A stretch of 64,000 nucleotides of DNA from Aspidiotus rigidus (lineage: Eukaryota > Arthropoda > Insecta > Hemiptera > Diaspididae), in assembly GCA_035079385.1 (NCBI GenBank), contig JAVHKY010000029.1, forward strand, positions 13,206,001-13,270,000, written 5' to 3'. The position numbers and the translations under genes are program-made. Positions 42,536 to 54,540 of the stretch are shown piece by piece; the first letter of the stretch is position 1; the number at the start of each line of letters is the position of its first letter. The notes under the pieces are model-generated. The model saw only the letters and a program-made list of their open reading frames with translations. It searched no databases and had not been told where the DNA came from.

Positions 42536-45500
42536 CTAAAAATAAGAAAATATTCATTACTTCATATTTAGGTAGGACAAAAATAAATTACAAATGTCTC
42601 TACCTATACATAAGAATATCGAGACTAGAAACTGCAGAAAGTTTCACACTTGACTTCATTCATCTTAATGTAGAAATGAGATAGATATAAAAGAAAAGAA
42701 ACTTGTCCAAGACGGTAAGTTAGAATCTACTAACTACTAAATATTTTAATTTTGTAGCACTGCCGCCTAATATCACAGAAATTGCAATTATTTTACATTT
42801 TTAATTTAAATTTCTGCAGTATCAGAAGACGATAGTGCCGCGAAATTGAAATATGAAGTAGAAGATAGATACAATTCGTTTACGTTTCTCAGAACTGCTT
42901 TAATAAAAACATATGGATGGAGCATCGATAAAAAAAATAAATTAAAAAAAAATATTACAATCTATTTTAGTAACAGCCCTAAATATACTCGCCCAGGTAT
43001 GACAGAAAATTTTAATTGTTTGACCCCAATCTGCCCTACACATTAAAAATAATAGGCATTCTCTCAACACCCTTCTAATTGAGTTATCCCTCAATAGGTC
43101 ACTTTGAATCTTTATTTTATCGGGTATTTTTTAAACAGATTTTTCAAATAACAGTTATGGAATGTTCCCACGAATATTTATAATTCTTTCAGAGGTTTCT
43201 TCAAAATTATATTCAACTAATATGAAAACATCTTTCTGGAACAACTTCAATTTCATGTATAGAGCAGAGTCATTTCCTCTTCTCTATAGAAACTCACCGT
43301 CGCTCCAGCGAATCAGATCTGCCTAATTTGAAATTGTTATCCGTAATGCTATTTTCGTGTCGCAGCGAAGGTAACGATTCCCACGCTGATCGTTTTGCAC
43401 TTAGCGGCAAATCGCCTTGGAAAGACGAGCCGAGGCCGTAACCACCGCCAGCGCTACTCATACTGCTTAACGTTGACGTACCCGAACGCCAACCATCGCT
43501 ATGACGAAACCAATGGCTTCTAGAGGAACCTCCCAAGCACGAGTTGCAACGATTCCTACACAAATAGAAAATATTTTTAATCAATAGGTACATTCTGCTG
43601 AATTGACGCATTTTTATTGCTCGTATATACTAACGTGGAGGCGTTATGATCACTAAGATAACCACGATCTCGTTGCTCTCTGTCACTCAGGTACCCACGA
43701 TCACGCTCACGTTCTCGAGCAAGTTCATTACGATCGCTATAATAGCCCTCGCGGTCTCGACTGACTGAGGTTGATCGGTCTAGACTGAGGCGATGAGGTA
43801 AAGTCGCAGTTTTATTCGGGCCAGAAGCGCTTAACGGTCCTACAAGATGACGAGAATTATGTAAGTATTTATCGAAAAGAGTAGATTGTACTTGAATTTC
43901 CAAAATATTCGAGATCACACGTACTACGTCTGCTGATATGAGGACTTCTAGCATTTAATTGAGGTAACTTTTCAGCAAATTCTGAAACACGAGAAAGATA
44001 AATATAAATACCGAATCATATTTAGATAGGCTTTACCACAGTACTCTAATTTTATTTTTTCAGAGGAAAACTTCTTTCGTATCACAGCTCACCTAAATTT
44101 TCCATACTCTGCGAAAGAAGTGCTTCGAACGTATGCAAACTGTAACTTTCGGCGTCCATACCGCGAGCTAACGTATTTCGTAAATGCATTTCGTACTCTA
44201 ACAAAAGTCTACTGGTAGGTGAGCTCGGCGTATTGATAGTTGGGTTTTCGTTATTCAGGCGACCTGAGAACATAAGAAAACAAACGCGACGTATGAATGA
44301 AAAAGCTAGAAAAACCATTACGTCGGTCAAGGTAACATACCGTCACAAAATCCGAACAATTTTAAGTGCGAGCTTTTTCGTTACGTAAACATCTAGATCC
44401 TCTTTAAACAAAACGTTTTCTGCACGCCCCAATAAATAAATATACAAAACGCCTATTCGTCGAATGGGAATTTTTCCTAATGCTGTGGCCACTTGACTTT
44501 CTTCACGAGTTCCAAGTAGCAGGACACTTTGACTAGGTATCGAGTTGAAAATTTTATTTCCCTCAAATTTTGATACCGTGCCGCTGATCAATATTCAAAA
44601 CGAGCTCAAAAAAAAAAAAAAAAAAAAAAGAAACCTTAGTCCTACTGTTTCTATATCGGTAATATCAATCAAAGTCAACCTCAATCTTTGGCCTAATAGA
44701 AGATTGGAGGAATCTTCAACTCTAATGGCATCATTTATTTTCCTAGCAGGCTCGATCTCGTGTGAACAAGAAAAGATTACCTATAAAAGAACGGAGAAAC
44801 TGAGGTAAGTTCTGTTGAAAGAGGAGAAATATAGGCAGTATAACTAGAAGTGAACAAAACCAGTCTCAATTACCTTGACATTCTCCTACAATACCAAAAA
44901 TATTTTTAGCAAAATATCTCAACATGAAGTGATTCTCTATCCATTCTCTCACATTTTCAATCTTACAAAATTAGAATTTTGCACCATCAAAAGCGCCTTA
45001 AAATACCAACACGAGATTCCTACCTATGATGGAAAGCATATATGATATTACAAAAAAGTATTCCAAGTTATTTTGACAGCGATGAAAATATCGTGAGGCT
45101 CCATTCTTCTTCTACCTCTCCAAGAAAAAAAGTATGTAGCATTAAAAAATAATAATGAAAATGTTGAGTGGTACTGACGAGGTGAATGTGAAAAACAGAA
45201 CAAGAAAAGAAATGATAAGACAAGTTTTCTTTCAATGAAAATCGTCTAAATTTAGTTCAAAACTTGGAAGTACTCATAAGTTTGATGTATGACCATTTAC
45301 TGAACGAATCATAAAATTGATGGAAATCAGAAGTATTACCTACAAAAGATTTTGGCAACGAAAAAATGAAGAAAAATTCGGAGAGTAGAAGAAAAAGTCA
45401 GATATGAAGTTAAAAGAAAACATAGCGAGTAAGAAAATGTAATACGAACTATTGGAAAGAAATTGGAAAATTGTAAAAACCACAAGTAAACTTTAAGAAA

Positions 45501-48500
45501 AGTACCGGTAGCGACACCATTTTGTAGACCGGCTACCTTATCTTCGTAAAAAAGATACAGAGGTGCACGAAAAAAATTATAACTAGTTTTATCATTTGAT
45601 TGTTTTTTTTTTTTTTCATAGTGAGAGGAAGAAAATAGATTCTACTGACCAACAAGAATGAAAACATTTTGCAGAAAATTTTCATACAGAGCGTGAAGGA
45701 TCGAGATATTTCCAAATTCAATAAAAAGTGATATATTCATTTTCAAAGGGGTATTTTATTCCTAGCACTTGACCTACTATTTATGCTGATTTTCGATCTT
45801 AAAATGACCTACCTCTCTTACTTATGTCAATCTCCATTCAAAAATTAATCCGAAGCATAATACAACTGAAACACTCACCACCCCTGAAATCATACAGCCC
45901 CGCGACAAATCATGCAATTCAATTTTCGTTTACTCCTTTCAAGTCACCTATACATTCGAGTTAATAAAATTAACTCGTACATGCTCAAAAAAGCATCTCG
46001 ATTAGAGTACGCCAAGTTTACGAGCTTTTATCGTAGATATTTGAGAAGAACTGAAGAGAGAAAAAAAAATAATGGTAAAGCCACACCTCAAGTTCGATGT
46101 GCGGAACAAAATAAGAGGTAATGATAGAGAGTTATAAAAAAAAAGAAAAAAAAAAGTATAAAATTGCTTCAAATAAAAGTGCTTATATATAATACGCGAA
46201 CATAAAAGCCTAACATAAAGCACTAATGAAAATTTCTATTGATGTAGGGGTGATATTGCGTGTAGAAATGACGTGAGAAACGTTACCTCAATGTAAGCAC
46301 CCTCTAGCTATTAAAAAGATGAGGCAACCAAGTAATTACATTGATGCGTTTGTTATCACGTGTATGATCGATAAGACGTTTCTTAATTTTTAATTTCGAA
46401 TCGTCGATCCCCATGAGAATTTAAAGGGGTTTAAAAACTATAACCTCCGATAAGTTATATCTATGGGTGACAATTTTCTCCGATATTTTCCATCTTACTG
46501 TAATGATATTGCACTTTTCTTCCTTCCTAGCCCAGACTTTTTATAACTCCTCTCCACACAGTGATCTGCGTTTGAAAGTAGATGAATATCGTCACACAAG
46601 CCGAGAAAATTATTATAAAGTGGAAAACGTCCGTCGAGAAGTTGTCGTCAGATTATATACACAAATAGAGGAAGGTTAAAATCACCTCCTACGGAATGTG
46701 ACGGCTGGTCTAAGTCGGAATTACCGTTACTTGAGCTAGGTGTGGTCGCGTAGCATTGGTTATCAAAGAATTCACAGTCGGAAGGAGGAGATCCACCGGG
46801 TCCGTAATCCGGTATCGGCCTTCCATCGCGATCCAAATCGAGGTATAAACGGTTAGAGGCGTAGTCACGATTACGTATATCGTGAGTCGATCTCGACGCT
46901 GGAAGTATAATACACGAATTAAACGTCGGTACGAAAAAAATTAGAGAACGTAGGTTGAAACATTTTTACCTGGGATGCGTGTAGGTCGATGACGCGAATG
47001 TGTTTCGGGTTCGGATAGAGCTCCATCTCGCACGTTATCGTTGATATGATGATAATAGCCAGCATTTCCAACATTAGAGTTCAACGGATAATAATGATAC
47101 CTTCGTCGGGACATCTCTGGACTGGTAACTGGACTTTCGAACGATGGCATCGGTTTCAACATGCGTTTCAAAGTGTTAGAATCGACATTCATTCCGTTAT
47201 GTCCTGAAAAATAAGTCATCTCATCAGAAAATTCTAGTTCAGATTGAACTTAACGACAGCGAACATTCAGTAATTGTCTTATAGATCGCAATTAAGACAT
47301 CGCGAATGTAAAGGGGAGTAGGCCTAAAGAAAAATGTTGCAGTAGGTAATTAGTATGGGATTAGTGACGCAAAAAAAAAATAACTGATAAGAGTACGACG
47401 TATCCGGAGGGAAACCGGCGAACTAAGAAGGCGATCTCGGGAGAGTAAACGACATAAAAATTGTTTGCGACAAGAGAATGATAAATTCGGAGCATATTTA
47501 CGATTTTCTCAAAACCAACACCAATTCCGTACCTGCTCGCGCTCGTAGATCATCTCTCATATATCTATTAGCCCCCGATCGTAAATTTCTAGGAGCATGA
47601 CCGATAGTATTGGTCGCTGGCATGTGGTTGACGATGATATTCGAATCGTCCAGATAATCGTTTCTGCTACCGGTAACTGACGACATTCTAGGTGTGCATG
47701 TACCTGTAGAGGTTTTATGAATACCAGCTTGAACTCCCTCACTCTTACAAGTGCCTTCCGTCTGTAAATGAGCAACATCGATCGAGTGTTACCACGCTAA
47801 CAAGAAATTTAATGAGTTATATCGTAGTCGGAACTTACATCATCCGTTTGTGATGCAATCCCCGTCATGGTACTCGTATTCGTACTACTACTTTGAGCGT
47901 TTACCGGGTGAGAGGATATTTTACCACCTGGAGTAGTAGTTTCACGATCTTTCATCTGCTTCAGCGAACCGCCAACCTTATTTTTGTCGACTGAACTCAA
48001 CGTATCGTAAATCGAATTCCCCGTTATGGAGGTTGCCTTATCGCGACTTGGTAACGTATTCGAACCGGATATAGTTTCTTCACCATTTTCGTTCGTTTTT
48101 GATTGAGTGCGAGGTAACGTAGAGGAGCCTGTGAACAATTCAAAGCATTAGGAACGAACTAATTCTTCGAGAAACGAAATCAGCATAACGCGCATATCTA
48201 CCTCTGAATCGAGGATCTTGAGATTTGAGTCTGGCATACTGATCGGCGGTCATACACGTGCATTGAGGTTCTCGAGATCGATTAGGTGAAGCCGGAGTGG
48301 ATAAAGGTTTCCGTCTGGTTTTCACTTTGTTGTTTTGTTTGTTCGGAGGATCTAGTTTCAGCGAATAGGAAGACGAGGCTTTGCGAGAAAATTTGAATGA
48401 AGGCGACTAAACAATAAAGACGTGAGATAATTCGAGGATGAATATACACAAATTTCCATCATTGACGGTATCTTGTAGGAAAAAAGAAAAAGAAAAAAGA

Positions 48501-51500
48501 CTTACGCAACATTCTCTGAATTGCTTGGCATCAATCGGAGAAGTGAAATTGAGACCCCAAGTATCATTGGTTAACGCATCCTTCCAGTATACAAAACACT
48601 CGGAAGCTTGCCCAATTCTGGTCCCTGAGGAAATCAAAGGTTTAGTATTGAATGAATAAATGAACGACTATTCTACTTGTTTGCAGTATGAAAGTTGTTT
48701 GCGCGGGGGAAAGTAAGGTTTCAATAATTCTTTAGAAGTATTTACCGGTATTTCAAACACGAATTGACGCTCAATGACAGCAAATTTTCCTTTCGTACGA
48801 CAGAAGTACTTACAGTAGAAAGTGTTTGCATTTATACACAGAATCAATCTTGCAGTTGCATTTGAAATTTGTGATCGATTCCCCCAAAATTAATTCGATT
48901 ATTACTGTCATAGATACGGTTCATGCGCATCCGAGACGAGAGCAAATCTGCTATATCACTTATGTCAGCATATCGCTGAATACCTATTTGATTTTCAAGC
49001 GGCCGACATCCTCATAAATTGAATTTAGAGAGTTATCTAGCTTTCAGAAGAACAATAGCATCGATTATGGCGTTTCTTCTTCTCGTCTTCCTGATTTACG
49101 TCTTCATGTTTAAATACGATACAAATAACATTTCGCGACAATCGAATAGAAAACTGCTTCGTTAGGAAAATGCACGGAAAATGCTGGGAAAACCGGAAAT
49201 GCGCCATTTTAAAAATTTATGTTTGGGAAGAGGCCGGTCGTGATTCCAGGGTAACGAAAAGCGCTATCAGGCAACCTCAACGCAGATTTAGAAAATTGGT
49301 CCTTTCTCTCTCATTTGAGAATACTAATCCTCCAGAGCCAAAGTATATGTACTTTTCAAACGGGCATCCGCCAGGATCGCTAACGGCGCGCGTATTTCTT
49401 TCAACAGTGATAGTACTTTTGCCAAATACGGAAGAGATAATATCTGAACTACTATGGTGTTGCGGTGAATGAGAAAAAATTGAAAAATTTGGAATAATTT
49501 TCACATTAAGCGGAATCTATAGTTTCTTCATTCCATCTAATTTGTAGAATTAGAATGTGGGTTTGTGGATATCATTCATGGGATGTCAGAAAGACAAATC
49601 TACTTTATTCAAGTGTTATTTCAATTTTTCCACTATTCTCCTATATACCGCCATAGTTTAAATCCCTCTTTCGATCGCGCACATAAATACATAAGCGCCG
49701 ACTTCGGGGGGGGGGGAGGAGGCATGACACTTTTTATCCCCCCCCCCCAATAATTTCACCCAAAAAAATGAATTTTATCCATTTTTTGAAAAATTTAGTC
49801 CCAACTTGTTATTTAGTTCTTAATGTTGCCTCCTCAATAATTTTTCAAAGTTGGCGTCTCTGCATAAATATAAAATAAATAAAACAATCAGGATTTTCCC
49901 AAATAAATTTATGTGCAGGAAAAGCCTTGTTGTTTTATTTACTTGATCAAAATCCTTGCACAAAATAAAAGTTGTTTTATTTGAAAAATATAGAATGTTT
50001 GACTCTCTGTTGTACTAAGTTTAATCGATGTACGTATCTGTAAAAGAAATGAGATTCCTTTTAGTCCATAATAGACAGTATCATGACCCTTATTCTCCTG
50101 ATCATTGTTCAACTTTGTATGGGAGCTCGCTTTCTAATTCAGCATTTTTATATAGTTGTAGACTCATAGCTTTAGGCTTGCTTTAGGTAAAGAACTACAG
50201 GAGGAGTGGAAAAATACGCTATTTTGGGTCTTACAATGCCCGAGAGCGATCATTATAGCAAACGGTCCCAATAATGAGTCACCTGTTAGAACATTTGGGT
50301 GTTTCTAAGACCCAAATTGGCGTATACCTCCACTTCCCCATAGCTCTAGGTTCTGTTTCTGGAATGGGTCCTGAGAGAACTTATCAACAATTTTTGTGGT
50401 AAAATATCGGTAGGTCTGCTATATTGAAGCACGACAGAACGTCTATTGAGAGATCAATAATTTGTGCCACAATGTACCTAGGACAAAATTATTTAGAAAA
50501 TAGCCACTCCCCGTGTGGCGTTGTATTGATAAAATTAAATTGATAAGAAATCAAATCTGCTTCTTAAGAAAATTCACGAAATTACAGGTCTTGTCTTGTA
50601 AGCACGTTTATGGCCACCTCATAGGAAGAGCAGATTTGGCGATGATGAGAACGGTTGTTATTACCTACAGGGTATTCTCGTCTATGTAAACGAACATGGA
50701 GGGGTGTTAGAGGAAGTGGTTCAGCAAAATCAGTGAACTCGATTAACTCGAACGACACTGACTGGAATGCGCGCTGTACAAAAACCCAAAAATGATAAAA
50801 GAGAGGGAACTAGAAGTGGTCCACGTCGATAAATGGAGCCCATTGAACGACATATTCCCTTTTTTCTCTCTTTTTTTTTGTTCAGCGCGCATTCCAGCTA
50901 GTATTATGCTTGAGAATTGAGTTCACTATTGGAATTACATACAAACACTACACCAATCCACGTGTAAAGGTTCAGAAAATTGGCGTCAAGAGGTCTGATA
51001 CAAAACTTGTCCTATAGAAATCTCACCTCCGATACAGTGACTTGATAATTTAACTCGTATATGAATTTGGCTGTCTGAGGTTGTCCCCAAGATTTATCAG
51101 CCTGAAGGTCAACCTTTCAAAACAATATAAGAAAGTTTGCGCAACAAAATTTAAGAATATGTCGGTACCTGGTTGCACCAATCGCACATCTAAAATTTTA
51201 TCGACTTGACTATTGTAAGCTGTAATGTGGAACACACATTCTGGAGTGTCCTGAATACAGGTAATATTCACTGGTACTAAATCCTCTGAGACTTGTTGCC
51301 ATTTAACTGTTCCAGTGCCGCTCGCGCTCACGTGAAACACTTCGGCCCATAACCTGTAAGGAGTAAACATGGATATGAGCGTATCTTTATTTTGGTAACT
51401 AGAATAACAAATTTCTAATATATCGCCTACTACCTCAACAAGTGGCCATCTCTTCGTTTACAGTTCTGCCAAGGTGAGTCTTCATAACGATAGGCTTTGC

Positions 51501-51630
51501 GGATGAGTGGGCCACAGGAGCATGTACTCAATTTATTTCCCATGATGTTCGCTTCTGTGCCCAGAGGCAGAACCTCTGGTCACCCTCGTGCACTGTGCCA
51601 CATTTTGCCCCCTGCAACGGTCATACTAGT
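42424..51630 (-). CDS. sif: Still life (SIF type 1-like) Rac guanine nucleotide exchange factor, 5' part
   Basis: Insect orthologue of TIAM1. In flies the protein activates Rac at synaptic terminals (established for Drosophila sif). Thirteen coding exons from ATG at 51543 to a GTTAGT donor at 42424; the joined frame is 807 codons with every phase matching. The N-terminus MGNKLS has Gly at position 2, a myristoylation signal, followed by a Cys-rich TCSCGP. Residues about 37-138 form the WH1/EVH1-like domain (LWAEVFHV, VKWQQVSEDLVPVNI, TWGLNFTSP). The rest is Ser/Arg-rich linker. PH, RBD, PDZ and DH domains are not in the window, so the gene is partial. Large introns (2.4 and 2.5 kb here) and the TE-filled sequence to the left fit the very long sif locus of insects. 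Confidence 0.96.
43298..43555 (-). CDS. sif: sif coding exon 12
   Basis: Encodes NRCNSCLGGSSRSHWFRHSD, GWRSGTSTLSSMSSAGGGYG and ends GRSDSLERR. Acceptor TTGTGTAG, donor GTGAGT. Confidence 0.93.
43635..43839 (-). CDS. sif: sif coding exon 11
   Basis: Encodes PLSASGPNKTATLPHRLSLD, REGYYSDRNELARERERD and two RDRGYLSD repeats. Acceptor CTTGTAG. The donor is placed at GTTAGT because only this choice keeps the frame into exon 12. Confidence 0.9.
43892..43981 (-). CDS. sif: sif coding exon 10
   Basis: A 90 bp exon encoding EFAEKLPQLNARSPHISRRS then TCDLEYFGNS. Acceptor GTTTCAG, donor GTACAA. It keeps the phase between exons 9 and 11. Confidence 0.82.
44093..44263 (-). CDS. sif: sif coding exon 9
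   Basis: Encodes RLNNENPTINTPSSPTSRLL, LEYEMHLRNTLARGMDAESY and SLHTFEALLSQSMENL. Predicted helical and the least low-complexity part of the linker. Acceptor TTCTCAG, donor GTGAGC. Confidence 0.93.
44264..46685 (-). other. sif: sif intron 8
   Basis: AT-rich, with an A run at about 44609-44629 and no recognised repeat or gene. A plus-strand frame at 44545-44808 overlaps exon-free DNA only and is unsupported. Confidence 0.75.
46686..46898 (-). CDS. sif: sif coding exon 8
   Basis: Encodes SRSTHDIRNRDYASNRLYLD, then DRDGRPIPDYGPGGSPPSDC. Acceptor ACTTCCAG, donor GTGATT, a weak donor supported by phase. A 2.4 kb intron follows. Confidence 0.88.
46970..47203 (-). CDS. sif: sif coding exon 7
   Basis: Encodes HNGMNVDSNTLKRMLKPMPS...RRRYHYYPLNSN...HSRHRPTRIPG. 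Acceptor TTTTTCAG, donor GTAAAA. Confidence 0.9.
47533..47761 (-). CDS. sif: sif coding exon 6
   Basis: Encodes TEGTCKSEGVQAGIHKTSTG...SRNDYLDDSNIIVNHMP...LRARAG. Acceptor TTTACAG, donor GTACGG. Confidence 0.9.
47839..48128 (-). CDS. sif: sif coding exon 5
   Basis: Begins GSSTLPRTQSK and ends GIASQTDD; Ser/Thr-rich. Acceptor TTCACAG, donor GTAAGT. Confidence 0.92.
48202..48406 (-). CDS. sif: sif coding exon 4
   Basis: Encodes SPSFKFSRKASSSYSLKLDP, KVKTRRKPLSTPASPNRSRE and PQCTCMTADQYARLKSQD. Acceptor TTGTTTAG, donor GTAGAT. Conserved linker directly after the EVH1-like domain. Confidence 0.95.
48506..48624 (-). CDS. sif: sif coding exon 3 (WH1/EVH1-like, second half)
   Basis: Encodes TRIGQASECFVYWKD...NDTWGLNFTSPIDAKQFREC C. 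Acceptor TTTCCTCAG, donor GTAAGT. WGLNF is the conserved EVH1 strand/helix motif. A 2.5 kb intron separates it from exon 2. Confidence 0.96.
48625..51168 (-). other. sif: sif intron 2
   Basis: No gene seen. A G11...C11 palindromic pair lies at about 49706-49748, flanking a short purine/pyrimidine segment. Confidence 0.75.
51169..51353 (-). CDS. sif: sif coding exon 2 (WH1/EVH1-like, first half)
   Basis: Encodes LWAEVFHVSASGTGTVKWQQ and on to DVRLVQPG. Acceptor CTTACAG, donor GTACCG; phase 1 at its end. Very strongly conserved with the fly protein. Confidence 0.96.
51434..51543 (-). CDS. sif: sif coding exon 1
   Basis: Encodes MGNKLSTCSCGPLIRKAYRY and then EDSPWQNCKRRDGHLL; ends ...TTGAG with donor GTAGTA. 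The ATG fits because the N-myristoylation signal and following residues match fly SIF type 1. The exon extends upstream as 5' UTR to 51630. Confidence 0.95.
51544..51630 (-). promoter_or_regulatory. sif: sif 5' UTR segment with an upstream ORF
   Basis: The acceptor TTTGTTTACAG ends at 51631. The UTR contains a 14-codon upstream ORF, ATG at 51624 to TGA at 51580, entirely ahead of the main start. It could lower or tune initiation at the sif ATG. Confidence 0.6.
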
Positions 51631-53185
51631 CTGTAAACAAAGAAGAAGATATCTCACGGTTATATAAGTCGGAAATCATCAACGCTGAAAATAAAAAGTT
51701 TTTGGGTTTTATCAACTTCATTCACCGGGTAAACAGAACAGAAATTTATTGAACATCCTCTTCGGACTATATATTTTGTACAATAGCACATCGAAGTCCA
51801 TTTTGGCAAAACTTGAAATTATTATAGTGCTCAGGAATGAGATTCTCGGGTTTCAATTGCGGTGTACAGGCAAAGGGAAGAGGCAAATTTTTTACTATTT
51901 CGAATTTGTTGGAACGTAGATTTTCACAGTTGGCTATCAAGTACGAAAGATGAGTGAGTGGTAATGGGTTTTGAGGTATAAGCAAGCAGAAGAGCTTATA
52001 TTTTTGATTTTTGGCTGGAAATTATCCTCTTGATGGTTTGGTCGACGAAATCAAGCGCTGGTACTTAAGACCTATAATCTATACAAGCGAAGCAAGAACA
52101 AGTCGATTGCGCATTCTGGGTGAATCCACACCCTGCACTTCGCTGCTTTTCTACTTGCATTCTTTCGCGGTACAGACTTCAATTTTCACATTTTTATCAA
52201 CTTTACTTTTCAATTTCAAAAATTTATGTACCAGGTAATGATTGTCTATTGTCTATCGTGAACGTCAACTTGGCTACGACACCTGTTTAGTCAGAATACT
52301 TCTTAATTAGAACTAAACCATCTTTTAGTATATTCTTGAAACATAGAAAATCAAGTGGAAAACATTCACATTGAAAGCTGATTCGAATTATTCATTCGAG
52401 AATAGAAGGTCCTTAAGTTTTTCCAATTTGAGAACGTATTCGTCGAGTGAACTATTTCAATTCACCAGTGTATCGGTATTCCCTGTACCAACCGATGTTC
52501 GATACCCACCCCATCTCGTGTCTCATTTTACAATTATGGTCGACTGACCAACCAACGACGCTTCAAACGTGCTAGAAAACATTCTCGAAGTGATTCTCAA
52601 GTGACGTCCATAAACGCGATTATGATATTTCAGCACGAACGCGAGTCTCGATACAATAGTTTGATCCCGTGTATCAAGTGGTCGTGCGGAAATGGTTTGA
52701 CACTCCATTCGGTATTTTGGAACACGATTGCCGCAAAGCGTGTACAGCGGAACGCGAATTACGATAATTAGATATTGTGTCACACTCTTCTTTAGAAGGC
52801 CCGAAAAAGACAAATGATGCGCCGACACGAAATCCAATAAATAAACGAATGAACGAGCCAGAAAGAAAAATTGAAAAATATACTCGTATATCACGAATGG
52901 GTGACAAGAGAAGGTACTGTAATAGCTGGCAGTCGGTTAAATATTATGAGGAGAAGGGGTCGGGGAGAGGAGAAATGTGCTTAGTGACACGGAACGAAAT
53001 TTTCCGAATATATGGGCAACGTGTGTATAAGGAGAAAAAAATAAATAAATAAAAAATAAAGATCGCGTATATGGACCACATTTTCGCGTTGGCGAATAAA
53101 GTAAAAAAATTGAGAAGAAAACGAAGAAGAGAGAAAAATATACCGAACGGTAAAAGCGTATATATAGACACAGAAATAGACTCAC
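51631..53185 (-). other. sif: Probable first intron of sif
   Basis: Runs from a candidate GTGAGT donor at 53185 to the strong acceptor at 51631. Only short, unsupported frames inside. Confidence 0.5.
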
Positions 53186-53900
53186 CTCTACGATGGAATC
53201 ATTTTAATAATCCGTTTCGACGCTTTTCCAGTCGACGACGAAAGTATCTCAGATGTAGACCGGTCAAAAGGTTCATGACATATCAACGAATCCATATAGG
53301 AAGAGGGTCGAAAGAAAACCGGTGCGGTGATTCCGCAAACAAGTTCGGTAAGAAGTGTTTTCTCTTTCTTTTTTTTATCCGGGATTATATTATTTTTCCT
53401 CGTCGCTTTCCTTCACTATCCACACTCGAGTGTGTGTCTCGGCTAATACGGCTCCTTTCCTCGCTCTATCTCTCTCACACATCTTTTCATATTCATCGAC
53501 GAGAGACTTTTAATGAACGTTTTCACCGGATAAAAATACTCGGAGTAGAATGCGCTCGCTCACTCTCCCGCACAGATTACAACCGTGCACTGATGTTCAC
53601 GCTCTCCGGTATCAGTAGACGAAAACCGATGCGAAAATTTAGGAGGCTGTAATGTGACGTCACTGGTCCACGATCGATTACATTCGGTAAAACGCGCTAC
53701 ACATACACACTAGAACACGGCGAAGAAGAAGGTACGTGTACGGATGGCGAACGCGAGCACAGTAGTGGAAAAGGATGCGGCGGAGCGGCTGACGGACGCA
53801 GCGCGGCTTTTCCCGTCTGTTAAGTAAAGTTATTCGTCGTTGGCTTTTGCAGCGGTACACGTCGACCGAAAACGTCTATCGCGAGATTACTACACCGAAT
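53186..53900 (-). promoter_or_regulatory. Candidate sif 5' UTR exon and promoter region
   Basis: A consensus donor, GAG then GTGAGTC on the minus strand, ends a potential non-coding exon at 53186. The DNA upstream (to about 53900) is richer in G, C and CG dinucleotides than its surroundings. No transcription start can be fixed from sequence. A 193-codon plus-strand frame at 53071-53652 overlaps it and is very basic and motif-free, so probably accidental. Confidence 0.35.
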
Positions 53901-54540
53901 TACCGGAACATTTGCACTCACATTGCTGATTTTGACTTCGGTAGCTACGCATACAATCATCGCCCACGCTGGTAGCTCTCACTTATACATTATGTGCGCT
54001 TTTCTCTTAGGCTCAATGAACGACAAAATGAAAACGAGACGAACCGACGTGAGACACACCGGATCTCGCGACCGCCGAATTAGAAGTTCGAGATGAAATT
54101 CGCGAAAAAGGTGCTCTAATCGCTCTCTTACAAGATGAATAATTTAATCGTACCTTTGATCGGTGCTCGTTAGCGCGGTTAATTTGGTTATTCGAGCGAC
54201 GCCTCGGGCTGGAGCCATTTTCCGAATTAATTTCCGTCACTTTGATGGAAAATTCACACTCCGTGTTTTCAATCGGTACCCTCCCACGAGATTTATTGAT
54301 AAGCTACTAGCATACGTATAGTAATGGAAGATTTGATTCATTGATTGGGCTGATCGAGGAATGCAGAAACACCCTCACCCCCCCTGTGCACAGCTGTGCC
54401 TCCAGAGATGTGGTAGTGTACCGAAAAACTTTTCAACTTTGGTAGTTGCAGACATGTTATGATTCTTTCCGATAACTGTTTGTCTGCTCATATATGCTAA
54501 ATAAGACTTAGTATTTGTGAGGGGAGGCTCCCCCTTAGAG
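53901..54540. other. No gene seen
   Basis: Short minus-strand frame at 54013-54240 without motif; otherwise nothing recognised. Confidence 0.4.

Noticed and set aside
53071..53652. 193-codon plus-strand frame starting ATG, very basic
   Set aside because: No motif, Arg/Lys from AT-rich codons, and it overlaps the likely sif first exon and intron boundary on the other strand.
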